Shown here: positions 33,400 to 41,920 of the stretch, piece by piece
Layout of the letters: each line of letters begins with the position of its first letter
How positions within the stretch are numbered: position 1 is the stretch's first letter
Assembly: GCA_028819255.1 (NCBI GenBank)
Contig: JAPPMB010000034.1
Coordinates: 1 to 64,000, forward strand
Reading direction: 5' to 3'
Length of the DNA: 64,000 bases
Source of the DNA: Bryobacterales bacterium
Lineage (GTDB): Bacteria; Acidobacteriota; Terriglobia; Bryobacterales; UBA6623
Position numbers and translations under genes: made by a program
The notes under the pieces: model-generated
What the model was told of the DNA's origin: nothing
Seen by the model: only the letters and a program-made list of their open reading frames with translations
Databases searched by the model: none

Positions 33400-35250
33400 G
33401 TGCGATCGCCATCCGGAGCCGCCTGGAGCCTGAAGGGCTCCGAAGCTCTGGCCGACGTCGGCGCACGACTGCAGCGGAACGCCGACGCGGTCGACCTTTG
33501 GCTATTCGTCGCAGAAATTGGCCGCAACCGTCCGGCGATGCAACCATGTCGCTTCACGATCCGAAAGATTCCCTTTCGGTGGAGGCAGGCATCTGCAGGC
33601 AGGCCGGACGGGCAAGCCGCTCTCACCGAGCGGATCCGCCGCAGGAACCAGCGCCGAGCAATTCGGGAGATCTGGTCGTGGGCGCAATCCTTTGTCCCGG
33701 GCGCGCTTCCCAGATACGGCTGGCAGCGCCGCTGGTTCGAGGATTCGTACGCAAACGCCACTTGTCGTGCCTATTGGAATCGCAGCAAGCTGCTGAGCAC
33801 ATGGTCGTTCCATCTGAGGACCCTCGACGAAAAGCGTCCTCGCGAATCCTGGAATCTCGAAGCAGCCGTCCATCGACAGGTCGGTTCGACGCCAACCCTG
33901 AGTGTTCGAACCTTCTGCGAAACGGCGGAACGCAGGAACGAGGACCGGGACACCCGTCTGGAGCTTCCTTCCTTCATCCGAGCTATCGCGGACCGGACCG
34001 GCCTGCGGATCGGGAATGCCGACATGAGCGCGACGCCAACGGTAGTGCGATCGGATGCCGATGTCCGGGGCCTAGCAGATGGCTTGCTCGACAATGGCCG
34101 CAGACACACCGCGATCGTGTTTCTTTCGCCGGACGGAGACGAGACGTCGCGGTTGCGACCAGGCAGCGTGGCCCGAGGCACGGTAGGACTGGCGAAGGTC
34201 TTCGTCGTCCCGCCCGACGCGGCGCTCTCACTCAGCGCACGTCTCGGCTGCGACATCACCGCCGACGGCTGGGGAGTTCGAGTCTTCAGCCCCGGATTCT
34301 CCGCAAGCGACCGCACGGAGTTTTTTCCCGCGCAGGATCTTTTTGCGGAGCGTCAAGCCCGTAATTCGAGGCGCTGGCTGGAGGCCTTCCTGGCAGCTGA
34401 CAACATCGAGCAGTTTCGATTGGGGACAGACGTGAGGGAGTTCGACATCGGGCAGTTCCGAAGAGCGGAGCGACGTGCGAAGTCCAAGACAGCGCGCCGG
34501 AAGCGTGCCTCGAAGTCCCGTGCTGATCGCGCGGCACCGTCGCCGCCAATCTTGCCGGACACGCAAACTGCACAAGCCCCATGGCTGGAGTTTGTCCGCT
34601 CGATTCCGGGCCGGGTGATGATCGGACGGCGGAAGAAGCAGATGGAGCAGCAGCTTCGGGACAAGGACGCGGAGATCCAACGATACAAGAAGGAACTTTC
34701 CGAGGCCAAGGCGGAGGCCCAGTGGCTGTCCGACGAGCACGACAAGGCTGAGACGGAGGCGAAGCGGCTTCGGGAGCGCCTTGACGGGATCGAGCCGCGG
34801 CTGGAGGAGTATCGCCGCAGGCTTCAGGATCGTGGCGAGAATCCCGATATCCCGCTGCCGGATACATGGGAGAGCTTCTACGAATGGCACCTGGAGCACC
34901 TGACGGACAAGCTTCTCCTGTCGCAGAGAGCCGTCCGCGAAATCAAGAGCACACGATTCAAGGATGTGGAACTCGCGGCAAAGGGCCTGGTCTGGCTGGC
35001 CACAAAGTATCGGAAGTCCCGGATTGGAGGCCGCGGAGAGAACCTGAGAGGAGCTTGCGGCTCGGGGCTGGCAAACCAGCCCTGCGGCGGGGACACATTC
35101 CTATTCAAGTGGGCGGACAAGAGAATCCCCGTCAAATGGCATGTCAAGGGCACTAACACCCGCGATCCGGAACGCTGCCTGCGAATCTACTATTTCTGGG
35201 ATGCCCGGAACCAGCAGGTCGTGGTGGCCTCCATGCCCGGCCATGTGTAG
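33400..35250 (+). CDS. Unknown protein: basic and coiled-coil middle, RelE/ParE-like C-terminal segment
   Basis: I do not recognise this gene as a named family. The chosen GTG gives 616 residues; GTG 33238 and ATG 33538 are alternatives. Residues about 1-250 are mixed alpha/beta and Arg/Trp-rich. About 215-310 have a regular pattern (VVRSDADVRGLADGLLDNGR, KVFVVPPDAALSLSARLG, VRVFSPGF). About 352-385 are very basic, and 411-477 are a charged coiled coil. The last 47 residues (HVKGTNTRDPERCLRIYY, then FWDARNQQVVVASMPGHV) resemble the closing strands of RelE/ParE toxins. No signal peptide, TM helix or antitoxin-like partner is seen. It stands alone, which suggests a defence or toxin-like role (inference). 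Confidence 0.75.
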   Translation: MRSPSGAAWSLKGSEALADVGARLQRNADAVDLWLFVAEIGRNRPAMQPCRFTIRKIPFRWRQASAGRPDGQAALTERIRRRNQRRAIREIWSWAQSFVPGALPRYGWQRRWFEDSYANATCRAYWNRSKLLSTWSFHLRTLDEKRPRESWNLEAAVHRQVGSTPTLSVRTFCETAERRNEDRDTRLELPSFIRAIADRTGLRIGNADMSATPTVVRSDADVRGLADGLLDNGRRHTAIVFLSPDGDETSRLRPGSVARGTVGLAKVFVVPPDAALSLSARLGCDITADGWGVRVFSPGFSASDRTEFFPAQDLFAERQARNSRRWLEAFLAADNIEQFRLGTDVREFDIGQFRRAERRAKSKTARRKRASKSRADRAAPSPPILPDTQTAQAPWLEFVRSIPGRVMIGRRKKQMEQQLRDKDAEIQRYKKELSEAKAEAQWLSDEHDKAETEAKRLRERLDGIEPRLEEYRRRLQDRGENPDIPLPDTWESFYEWHLEHLTDKLLLSQRAVREIKSTRFKDVELAAKGLVWLATKYRKSRIGGRGENLRGACGSGLANQPCGGDTFLFKWADKRIPVKWHVKGTNTRDPERCLRIYYFWDARNQQVVVASMPGHV

Positions 35251-35257
35251 CTCCGCG

Positions 35258-35277
35258 CCCGGCAAAGCATCGCCGGG
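35258..35277. terminator. GC hairpin after the unknown protein gene
   Basis: The arms cccggc (35258-35263) and gccggg (35272-35277) pair around an 8-nt loop, starting 8 nt after the stop. The sequence ttcct follows. It lies between convergent genes and is a reasonable 3'-end hairpin. Confidence 0.4.
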
Positions 35278-35313
35278 TTCCTAGCATCTGGCGAGGAATC
35301 TGCCGGGAGGAGC

Positions 35314-36531
35314 CTACCAGTCGGTGACCGACCCGTCGAAAGCGTCGTACGGCTCGGGGTTCCTCCAGTCGTGGTCGATCTTGTCGGCGATCGCGTCGTC
35401 ATCGAGCTCCACGCCGAGACCCGGCTTCGTGGGCAGATCCACGTAGCCCGCGTCAAAGCGCAGGGGTTCCTTGAAATATCCCTCGCCCAGCGACCTGAAC
35501 TCCTGGCACATGAAGTTCGGAATGGTGGCATCGAGATGGACGCACACCGCCGTCGCAATCGGGCCGAGCGGATTGTGCGGCGCGATAGCCGCATAATACG
35601 ACTCGGCCATGCCCGCGATCAGCCGGGCCTCCATGATGCCCCCACAGTGCGACAGGTCAGGCTGCAGGATTGACGCGGCACCCTTCTCCAGCACCTCCCG
35701 GAAGCCCCACTTCGTGAATACCCTCTCACCGGTCGCGATCGGCAGGTGCGTGCCGCGCGCGATCTCGGCCATGATGTCATGGTTCTGACAGTTCACGGGC
35801 TCCTCGATGAACATCGGCTGATAGGGTTCGAGTGCCTTGATCAGCAGCTTGGCGGTCTGAGGACTGATCGCACCGTGAAAGTCGATCCCGATGTCGACTT
35901 CGTCGCCGCCGGCATCCCGCAGAGCCCGGAAGTGCTCGGCAGCTCGCTCGACGAACGCCTTGCTCTCAACGACGCGCGCCGGACGCTCCTTGAACGGGCC
36001 GACCTTGAATGCGGTGAATCCGCTGGCCATGTCGTCGCGGATCGTGTCCGGGGTCGTGCCGCCCTTGTAGAGCCGCACGCGGTCCCGGGTCGGCCCCCCG
36101 AGCAGTGCGTAGACCGGTACGCCGAACGCCTGTCCCGTGATGTCCCACATCGCCTGCTCCACTCCGCTGAGAGCGCTCGTCAAGACCGGTCCGCCGCGAT
36201 AGAACGAATGGCGATAGATTGCCTGCCAGTGGTGCTGGACGCGCCGCGGGTCCTTCCCGATCAGGTAGGGCGCCATCTCCCGCACGGCTTCGGCACAGGT
36301 CTTTGCCCTTCCCTCGACGATGGGCTCGCCGAGCCCGACGAGGCCGGCATCCGTGTGCATCTTGAGGAACAGCCACCGTGGCTTGACGAGAAATGTCTCG
36401 AGTTTGGTGATCCTCAGCGGCTCGCCGTGCGGAACCGGGGCGGCGGAGGCCGACTGGGCAAGAGCGGCAGACGCAGCGAACCCCGCTGCGGCGCCTTGCA
36501 GGACCGATCGGCGCTTCAGGTCGTCTCCCAT
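35314..36531 (-). CDS. D-galactonate dehydratase-like enolase-superfamily enzyme (exported)
   Basis: The 405-residue protein starts with a twin-arginine-like leader (LKRRSVLQGAAAGFAASAAL). The enzyme closely follows the DgoD/gluconate-dehydratase pattern: IGIDFHGAISP (metal Asp and catalytic His), PMFIEEPV (Glu), IATGERVFTKW (Glu), LQPDLSHCGG (Asp) and AIAPHNPLGPIA (catalytic His). DgoD dehydrates D-galactonate to 2-keto-3-deoxygalactonate. Cytoplasmic DgoD lacks a leader, so export is odd and the substrate may be a related aldonate. It is a lone gene, convergent with the unknown protein gene. Confidence 0.88.
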   Translation of the reverse strand: MGDDLKRRSVLQGAAAGFAASAALAQSASAAPVPHGEPLRITKLETFLVKPRWLFLKMHTDAGLVGLGEPIVEGRAKTCAEAVREMAPYLIGKDPRRVQHHWQAIYRHSFYRGGPVLTSALSGVEQAMWDITGQAFGVPVYALLGGPTRDRVRLYKGGTTPDTIRDDMASGFTAFKVGPFKERPARVVESKAFVERAAEHFRALRDAGGDEVDIGIDFHGAISPQTAKLLIKALEPYQPMFIEEPVNCQNHDIMAEIARGTHLPIATGERVFTKWGFREVLEKGAASILQPDLSHCGGIMEARLIAGMAESYYAAIAPHNPLGPIATAVCVHLDATIPNFMCQEFRSLGEGYFKEPLRFDAGYVDLPTKPGLGVELDDDAIADKIDHDWRNPEPYDAFDGSVTDW

Positions 36532-36728
36532 GGCGCCTTCATTAGACCACCGACGACGATCGACTCACGATAGGGGTTGCGATTCGTCGTCCTGCTGTAT
36601 ATCATTGGATTGGCTATGCCCTCCTGCCGCGGGATCCCGACACACCACAGCCCGCAAACCTCGCAGTAGAGCCGATCCGTTCAGGGCAGGCCGGCAATTC
36701 CCGCTGGTCGCGACCAGGCAGAACTCCC

Positions 36729-37388
36729 ATGTATCAGGCGACCATCATCGGACACCGCGGGGCTCATGGTCACCGCGAGAACACCATGCCGAGCTTCGAG
36801 CTGGCGCTCGAACTGGGCGCTGACGGCGTGGAACTGGACGTTCACCGGTCCGGGGACGGGCAGCTGGTAGTCGTGCATAGCGCGGTGGCGAGCGGATTGG
36901 CGGTCAAGTCCAATCCGTACGAGAACTACCGCAATCTTCCGGACGGATATGAGATTCCCCTGTTCGAAGATGTCCTGAAGACCCTTTCAGGCCGCACGTT
37001 CCTGGACATCGAGCTGAAGGAGCCCGGATTCGAAGAGCAGGCGATTGAGCTGATCCAGAAGTATGCGGACCCGGCGAGGGTCATGATCAGCGGATTCCAC
37101 ACGGTCATGCTCAACCGGGTCTACGACCTTCTGCCGGATATTCGGCTGGGGTACATCTACAACAAGACTCAGGACGAGGAATTGAGGCACAACAGTCCGA
37201 TCGACTTCGTGATCCCCCAGTTCCGTCTGGCATCCAGGCAGCTGATTGAGGAGGTCCATGACGAGGATCTCCAGGTTTTCGCCTGGACCGTCAACGACGA
37301 GAGAGAGATGGGTCGATTGCTTTCGCTTGGCGTCGACGGCATCATCACGGACAAGCCGGGCCTGCTCGCCAAGGTGCTCGGACGCTGA
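36729..37388 (+). CDS. Glycerophosphodiester phosphodiesterase
   Basis: The 219-residue protein shows the GDPD signature at the start: IGHRGAHGHRENTMPSFELA, then GADGVELDVHRSGDGQ with the metal ligands E-x-D, and LVVVHS with the second catalytic His. Later blocks FLDIELKEPG and the C-terminal VFAWTVNDEREM and GVDGIITDKPG are typical. It cleaves glycerophosphodiesters to glycerol-3-phosphate and an alcohol. No signal peptide, so cytoplasmic like UgpQ. No Shine-Dalgarno is obvious before the ATG. It lies 75 nt before the aminotransferase gene. Confidence 0.93.
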   Translation: MYQATIIGHRGAHGHRENTMPSFELALELGADGVELDVHRSGDGQLVVVHSAVASGLAVKSNPYENYRNLPDGYEIPLFEDVLKTLSGRTFLDIELKEPGFEEQAIELIQKYADPARVMISGFHTVMLNRVYDLLPDIRLGYIYNKTQDEELRHNSPIDFVIPQFRLASRQLIEEVHDEDLQVFAWTVNDEREMGRLLSLGVDGIITDKPGLLAKVLGR

Positions 37389-37463
37389 TCTCGTCTATTT
37401 CCCTGCCCTATTGGGGGCCCGAGACTTCGCCGCCACCGGCCTCCCGAGTGCAGCCTTCAGTCG

Positions 37464-38885
37464 ATGAACGGCATCCAGGCCCTCAGGCCTGACCGGAGCG
37501 CGGCGCGGCCCCGGGTGGTCATGGAACACCGTACGATGGGTACGGTTTCCAAACTGATGCACGCTTCCGACGACCTGCGGTCAAGAGACGAGCTCCTGCT
37601 TGCGGCCAAGGAGTTTCTCTTCCCGGCCGTCTTCCACTACTACGAGAAGCCGCTCGTCATCGAGCGTGCCGAGGGGCCCTGTGTCTGGGATTCGGAGGGA
37701 TGCCGGTACCTAGACTTCTTCGGCGGCATCGTGACCATCAGCGTCGGCCATCGGAACGAGCGGGTTGACCGCGCAGTCCATCGTCAGATCGACACGCTGC
37801 AACATGTTTCGACGCTCTATGCGACCCGGCCGCAGATCGGGCTGGCAGCCCGGATCGCCCGGCTTTCGCCCCGAAGCTCGCTCACCAAGTCCTTCTTCAC
37901 CAACAGCGGCTCCGAGGCCAATGAGACCGCAGTCCAGCTGGCCCGGTGCCATACCGGCAACTCCGAGATCATCGCGCTGCGCCACGGATACCACGGCCGC
38001 ACCCTCGCCGGCCGTGCGATGACCGGCCAGAGCGCCTGGCGCGGTCCGGGCTTGCCCCGCGGCGGGTTCGTTCTCGCCCACAACGCGTACTGCTACCGCT
38101 GCCCCCTTGAAAAGACCTACCCCTCCTGCGACATCGCGTGCGCCCGGGACATGAAGGAGCTCATCGAGACTTCGACCTCGGGCAGCGTAGCGGGCATCCT
38201 AGCCGAGCCAGTCCAGGGAATCGGGGGCTTCATCACCCCGCCCGACGAGTATTTCCGTATCGTTGCGGAAATTGTCCGAGAACACGGCGGCGTCTTCATT
38301 AGCGACGAGGTCCAAACCGGGTGCGGGCGCACCGGCAAGTGGTTCGGCATCGAACACTACGGAGTGGAGCCGGACATCGTCACGATGGCGAAGGGCCTTG
38401 GCAACGGAATGCCGATCGGGGCAACCACCGCCCGGGCGGAAATCGCGGATTCCCTGCGGCACCTCACCCTCTCGACCTTCGGCGGCAATCCCGTCACCGC
38501 GACCGCCGCCGGTGCCGTTCTCGATTTCATCGAGCGCGAGCGGCTGCTGGAGAACTCGCAAGACATGGGAGAGATCCTCGCAGGACATCTCACTGAGATG
38601 CAGGCCGAGTTTCCGTTGATCGGCGACGTTAGGGGCAAGGGCCTGATGCAGGCAATCGAACTCGTTTCCGACAGGACCACCAAGGAGCCCGCCCCGCGCG
38701 AGACGGCCCGTATTCTGGAGTGCGCCAGGGAGCAGGGCCTGCTGGTGGGCAAGGGAGGGCTCTACGGTAACGTCATCCGGATCACTCCGCCGCTGAACAT
38801 CGGGCGATCCGAAGTCGATGCGTTCGCGACCATGATGCGGGCGGCCTTGGATTCGGTGCAGCGGAACGGGCCTGGGAATGGCTGA
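37464..38885 (+). CDS. Class III PLP-dependent aminotransferase
   Basis: The 473-residue protein matches the alanine-glyoxylate/4-aminobutyrate aminotransferase branch. Visible motifs are FFTNSGSEANETAVQLA (phosphate binding), HGYHGRTLAG, ISDEVQTGCGRTGKWFG (Asp contacting PLP) and TMAKGLGNGMPIGA (Schiff-base Lys). An insert with C-x(5)-C-like spacing (YCYRCPLEKTYPSCDIAC) is typical of AGXT2-like members. ATGs at 37521, 37536 and 37557 are alternative starts, and the first ~20 residues look non-homologous. The amino donor is not assignable. Confidence 0.9.
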   Translation: MNGIQALRPDRSAARPRVVMEHRTMGTVSKLMHASDDLRSRDELLLAAKEFLFPAVFHYYEKPLVIERAEGPCVWDSEGCRYLDFFGGIVTISVGHRNERVDRAVHRQIDTLQHVSTLYATRPQIGLAARIARLSPRSSLTKSFFTNSGSEANETAVQLARCHTGNSEIIALRHGYHGRTLAGRAMTGQSAWRGPGLPRGGFVLAHNAYCYRCPLEKTYPSCDIACARDMKELIETSTSGSVAGILAEPVQGIGGFITPPDEYFRIVAEIVREHGGVFISDEVQTGCGRTGKWFGIEHYGVEPDIVTMAKGLGNGMPIGATTARAEIADSLRHLTLSTFGGNPVTATAAGAVLDFIERERLLENSQDMGEILAGHLTEMQAEFPLIGDVRGKGLMQAIELVSDRTTKEPAPRETARILECAREQGLLVGKGGLYGNVIRITPPLNIGRSEVDAFATMMRAALDSVQRNGPGNG

Positions 38886-38929
38886 CAGTCCCGGCCGGCA
38901 TTCGCGTCCCCGCCGGACTCCCTCGTCCG

Positions 38930-40711
38930 CTACCCCGGAGTGGTTTCCTCGCAGATGCCGTCCTTGATCATCGTGTCGATGCGTTCCGCCTCGTAGCCGA
39001 GTGACTTGAGGACCTGCCTCGAGTGCTCGCCGCGGGCGGGTGCGTCGCCTGCAATGTATCCGGGAGTGCCGTCCAGCTTCGGAAACACGCCGAGCTGTTC
39101 GTAAACGATCCCCTTCTTTCCGCGAACGGGAGTGAACATGGCGCGCTCGGAGACTGCCTCGTCCTGAACGGCGCGGGAGATTTCCCTCACCTCTGTGACA
39201 CACACGTCCTCATCGCCGAAGATCTCCATCCAGTCGGAGACCTCCTTCTTCTGGAACGTTCGCGTGAGTTCGGCCATCAGGATCTGCTGCGCATCGCCCT
39301 CGACGTACTGGTCCTCAATGAGGTCGGGCCGGTTCAGCGCCGTGCAGAGGGTCCGCCAGAACTTGGGTTCGAGGGCGGCGACAGCCACGTATCGGCCGTT
39401 TCGGACCGGATAGACGTTGTAGCAGGCATAGCGGCCGAAGAGGCGCTCGTGACCCCGCTTCGGCCGGCGCTTCGTTGCGGTGTAGTTCGCAACCTGCACG
39501 GGCATCAGCCCGAGCAGCGAGTCGAACATCGAGACGTCCACCATCTGACCCTTGCCAGTGCCGGACCGGTGATGCAGCGCCAGCAGGACCCCGATCACCG
39601 TTGGAAGCGCCCCGGCGGCAACGTCGGCGAGTTGGATGCCCGGCACGGCGGGCATCCCGTTCGACTCGCCGAGGAGGTCGAGCATGCCGGCGAGAGCGAC
39701 GTAGTTCAGATCGTGGCCAGCGCGCCCCGAACGCTGCCCCGTCTGTCCGTAGCCGGTGAGCGCCACATATACGAGCTTCGGATTCGCCTGGCTCAGCTCC
39801 GCGTATCCAAGACCCAGACGCTCCATGACGCCGGGACGGAATCCGTCAAGAACCACGTCTGATCGCTTGATCAGCTGGAGGAAGGCCTTCTTTCCGTCGG
39901 CCTGCTTCAGATCGATCGCCAGACTCTTTTTGCCCCGGTTGATTGTGAGGAAGGCTGCGTTGCAACCCTGGACCCGGGGAAGGTACTCGCGCATGTAGTC
40001 CCCTTCACCCGGCTTCTCGATCTTGATCACTTCCGCGCCGAAATTGGCCAGTATGTGGGTCGCGTAGGGACCGGGCAGCAACCGACTGAGGTCGAGCACG
40101 CGAATGCCGTCGAGCGGCCGGCGCCCCTCGGTCACCGCCTTCCGCTCGGCTTTCTTGAGCTTCTCCTGTGTCGTTACCTTCTTCGGTGCCTTCTTCGCGG
40201 CGCGCTTGATCTTCGGCCCGGGCAGCACCGCCCTCTTGGCGACGGGCTTTCGCGAGGCCCTCGCCGCTCGGGACTGTTTCGCCGGCCGACCTCCGACGGC
40301 AAGGGGAGCCTTCCGGCCGGACTTTGGTCCTGCTTTGCGGGAAACAGCCTTCTTCTTGGCTGCCTTCCCGCGAGCGCTCGTGGCCTTCCCCTTCGCTTTG
40401 GTCCGGCGAGCAGCGGGCTCCTTCTTCGCCTTTGGCGAAGCCTTGGCTCTTGAAGCCCGAGCGGTCCTGCGCTTCGCTGCAGGCTCGGGAGGAGCAGCGG
40501 GCGGAGTCGCCGAACCGCTCCTGTCCGACGCCTCCTTGGTCCCGGTCTTGCTTTTGGAGGATGGACTAGACTGCGCGCTCTTGGCTGGCCGGGCCGGCTT
40601 CTTCGAGTTCCCCGCCTTCACGCTTTCGGCCTTCTTCCTGTCAGAGCGTACATTGGTCACCGAGGCTTGCCCACGGACGGTTAGTTCGGCGGGAGGCAGG
40701 GGATGGTCCAA
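38930..40711 (-). CDS. CaiB/BaiF family III CoA-transferase with histone-H1-like N-terminal tail
   Basis: The 593-residue protein has two parts. Residues 1 to about 190 are almost only Lys, Ala, Arg, Pro and Ser in H1-like steps (KKAVSRKAGPKSGRKAP, KRAAKKAPKKVTT). Residues 195-593 are a complete family III CoA-transferase or alpha-methylacyl-CoA racemase: DGIRVLDLSRLLPGPYAT, FGAEVIKIEKPGEGDYMR, and AGHDLNYVALAG with the catalytic Asp. An in-frame GTG at 40135 could give an enzyme without the tail, but no stop separates the parts. The tail could bind nucleic acid or other polyanions (inference). I know no such fusion with confidence. Confidence 0.85.
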   Translation of the reverse strand: MDHPLPPAELTVRGQASVTNVRSDRKKAESVKAGNSKKPARPAKSAQSSPSSKSKTGTKEASDRSGSATPPAAPPEPAAKRRTARASRAKASPKAKKEPAARRTKAKGKATSARGKAAKKKAVSRKAGPKSGRKAPLAVGGRPAKQSRAARASRKPVAKRAVLPGPKIKRAAKKAPKKVTTQEKLKKAERKAVTEGRRPLDGIRVLDLSRLLPGPYATHILANFGAEVIKIEKPGEGDYMREYLPRVQGCNAAFLTINRGKKSLAIDLKQADGKKAFLQLIKRSDVVLDGFRPGVMERLGLGYAELSQANPKLVYVALTGYGQTGQRSGRAGHDLNYVALAGMLDLLGESNGMPAVPGIQLADVAAGALPTVIGVLLALHHRSGTGKGQMVDVSMFDSLLGLMPVQVANYTATKRRPKRGHERLFGRYACYNVYPVRNGRYVAVAALEPKFWRTLCTALNRPDLIEDQYVEGDAQQILMAELTRTFQKKEVSDWMEIFGDEDVCVTEVREISRAVQDEAVSERAMFTPVRGKKGIVYEQLGVFPKLDGTPGYIAGDAPARGEHSRQVLKSLGYEAERIDTMIKDGICEETTPG

Positions 40712-41166
40712 CTCGGCCCGTCGTTGGGAGGGGCATGCGCGAGACGGCGCAACGGCGCGCCGCTAGTCCGATCGCTGGAAAGCACCTCCAATTACCCCAT
40801 TGCGCGTCAACGGGAAAGTTCCAAGCCTCTTTGGATCAATAGGATAGCACATGTTTGCGGTTCGGAGCGTTCGGCCGTCCGGGCGCTCCGGCGCCTGAGC
40901 GAAGGAGCTCCGTCCGGCAACGGCCGGCCCTCCCCCCGAAGGCTTTCGGACCTGTTTCGGGTCCGCCGTGCGGAGCGGCTCGTGACGCTCCCAGAGCCAA
41001 CATCGAGAGAACCTTGACGCCCGGCGGACCGAGACGGGTCCGGGCGGCGGACAAGCCGGAGTCCCGAATTCGTCCGGGGAATCCGGGATCGCCGCCACGA
41101 CCGTGCGCCCACTCCCGAGAATTGCAAGGCAAACGGCCGTTCCGGCGAAGATCGGGCAGAATTCTC

Positions 41167-41222
41167 GACTCCGATGGCAACCTGCCTCGCCGCCAGTGCG
41201 TCCAACCGACTCCAATGGCAAC
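41167..41222 (+). repeat. 15-nt direct repeat upstream of the sigma-factor gene
   Basis: gactccgatggcaac (41167-41181) and gactccaatggcaac (41208-41222) differ at one base and start 41 nt apart, close to four helical turns. The second copy overlaps where the -35 element of the 41232 promoter would be, so it could be an operator or the activator site for this operon. Confidence 0.45.
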
Positions 41223-41231
41223 GACAACGAG

Positions 41232-41237
41232 TATAAT
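41232..41237 (+). promoter_or_regulatory. -10 element (TATAAT) of the sigma-factor operon
   Basis: A perfect TATAAT in otherwise GC-rich DNA lies 20 nt before the chosen start at 41257. No good -35 hexamer is found 17 nt upstream, where the direct repeat lies instead. This fits a promoter needing an activator. Confidence 0.4.
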
Positions 41238-41256
41238 TTCCGGTAAGGGTCTCTCG

Positions 41257-41889
41257 ATGGCTCAGTTCGGCCGGACAGCTGCGAACCGCCACGTGTCCTC
41301 TGACAACGTGTCAGAAGCGGAAATTGTCCGTCGCGCCAAGGCTGGTGACGAACAGGCCTACGCCGAGATCATCCAGCGCCACCAGAACATGGTCTTCAGC
41401 GTCGCGTACCGCATGGTGCGACGCCGGATCGACGCCGAAGATGTGGCGCAGCAGGTGTTCGCGAAGATCTTCTACGCGCTGAAGAAATTCGACATGCGGT
41501 CTTCGCTGTCGACTTGGATCTACCGCATCGCGCTGAACGAGACCTACGACTACCTGCGCAAGCTGAAGACCCGTCGGGTCCTGTACGAAGGGGACTTGGG
41601 CCAGCATGTGGACGAGGTCATCGAGGACTCCGCGATCTCGGCAGACAGGGCTCCTCGGATCGATGAGCGGTCCGAGAAGCGCGACTACCTCGTGAAGCTG
41701 CTGGCGCATGTGTCCGAGCAGGAGCGCATGCTTCTGTTCCAAAAGGAGGTCGAGGGCCGCACGGTCCGGGAACTCTCGAACCTGACCGGGATCAACGAGA
41801 ACACCATCAAGGTGAAGCTCTTCCGGGCCCGCAAGAAGCTCGTGAAGGCCGCAAGCAAGCTCGAGGCCGGCAACAAGCTCCCGCGCTAG
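41257..41889 (+). CDS. ECF-type RNA polymerase sigma factor
   Basis: I choose the ATG at 41257 (210 residues), after ggtaagggtctctcg and downstream of TATAAT; an ATG at 41215 would lie upstream of that element. Region 2 covers residues about 25-95 (AYAEIIQRHQNMVFSVAYRM, AEDVAQQVFAKIFYALKKF, STWIYRIALNETYDYLR). Region 4 is near 150-200 (ERMLLFQKEVEGRTVRELSN, INENTIKVKLFRARKKLV). ECF sigma factors switch on small regulons and are held by a membrane anti-sigma factor, which the next gene probably encodes. Confidence 0.93.
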   Translation: MAQFGRTAANRHVSSDNVSEAEIVRRAKAGDEQAYAEIIQRHQNMVFSVAYRMVRRRIDAEDVAQQVFAKIFYALKKFDMRSSLSTWIYRIALNETYDYLRKLKTRRVLYEGDLGQHVDEVIEDSAISADRAPRIDERSEKRDYLVKLLAHVSEQERMLLFQKEVEGRTVRELSNLTGINENTIKVKLFRARKKLVKAASKLEAGNKLPR

Positions 41890-41920
41890 CACAATTGGAG
41901 GCAAAGAGAGGTACCAGATA

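Larger units (their letters stand above)
40712..41256 (+). other. Upstream region of the sigma-factor operon (545 nt)
   Basis: The sigma-factor frame is open from about 40855, but its translation is Pro/Arg-rich and unlike sigma factors until 41257. No other gene is convincing. The last 90 nt carry a direct repeat and a -10-like TATAAT, listed separately. Confidence 0.5.

Noticed and set aside
33498-34364. An alternative 288-residue frame inside the unknown protein gene
   Set aside because: It is Arg/Pro-rich and ends inside the gene, while the chosen frame continues through a coiled coil and a structured C-terminus to a hairpin.
40133-40135. GTG at 40135 as the only true start of the CoA-transferase gene
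   Set aside because: The upstream H1-like region is in the same frame, has no stop and has a strongly non-random Lys/Ala composition, so I kept the fusion and noted the alternative.
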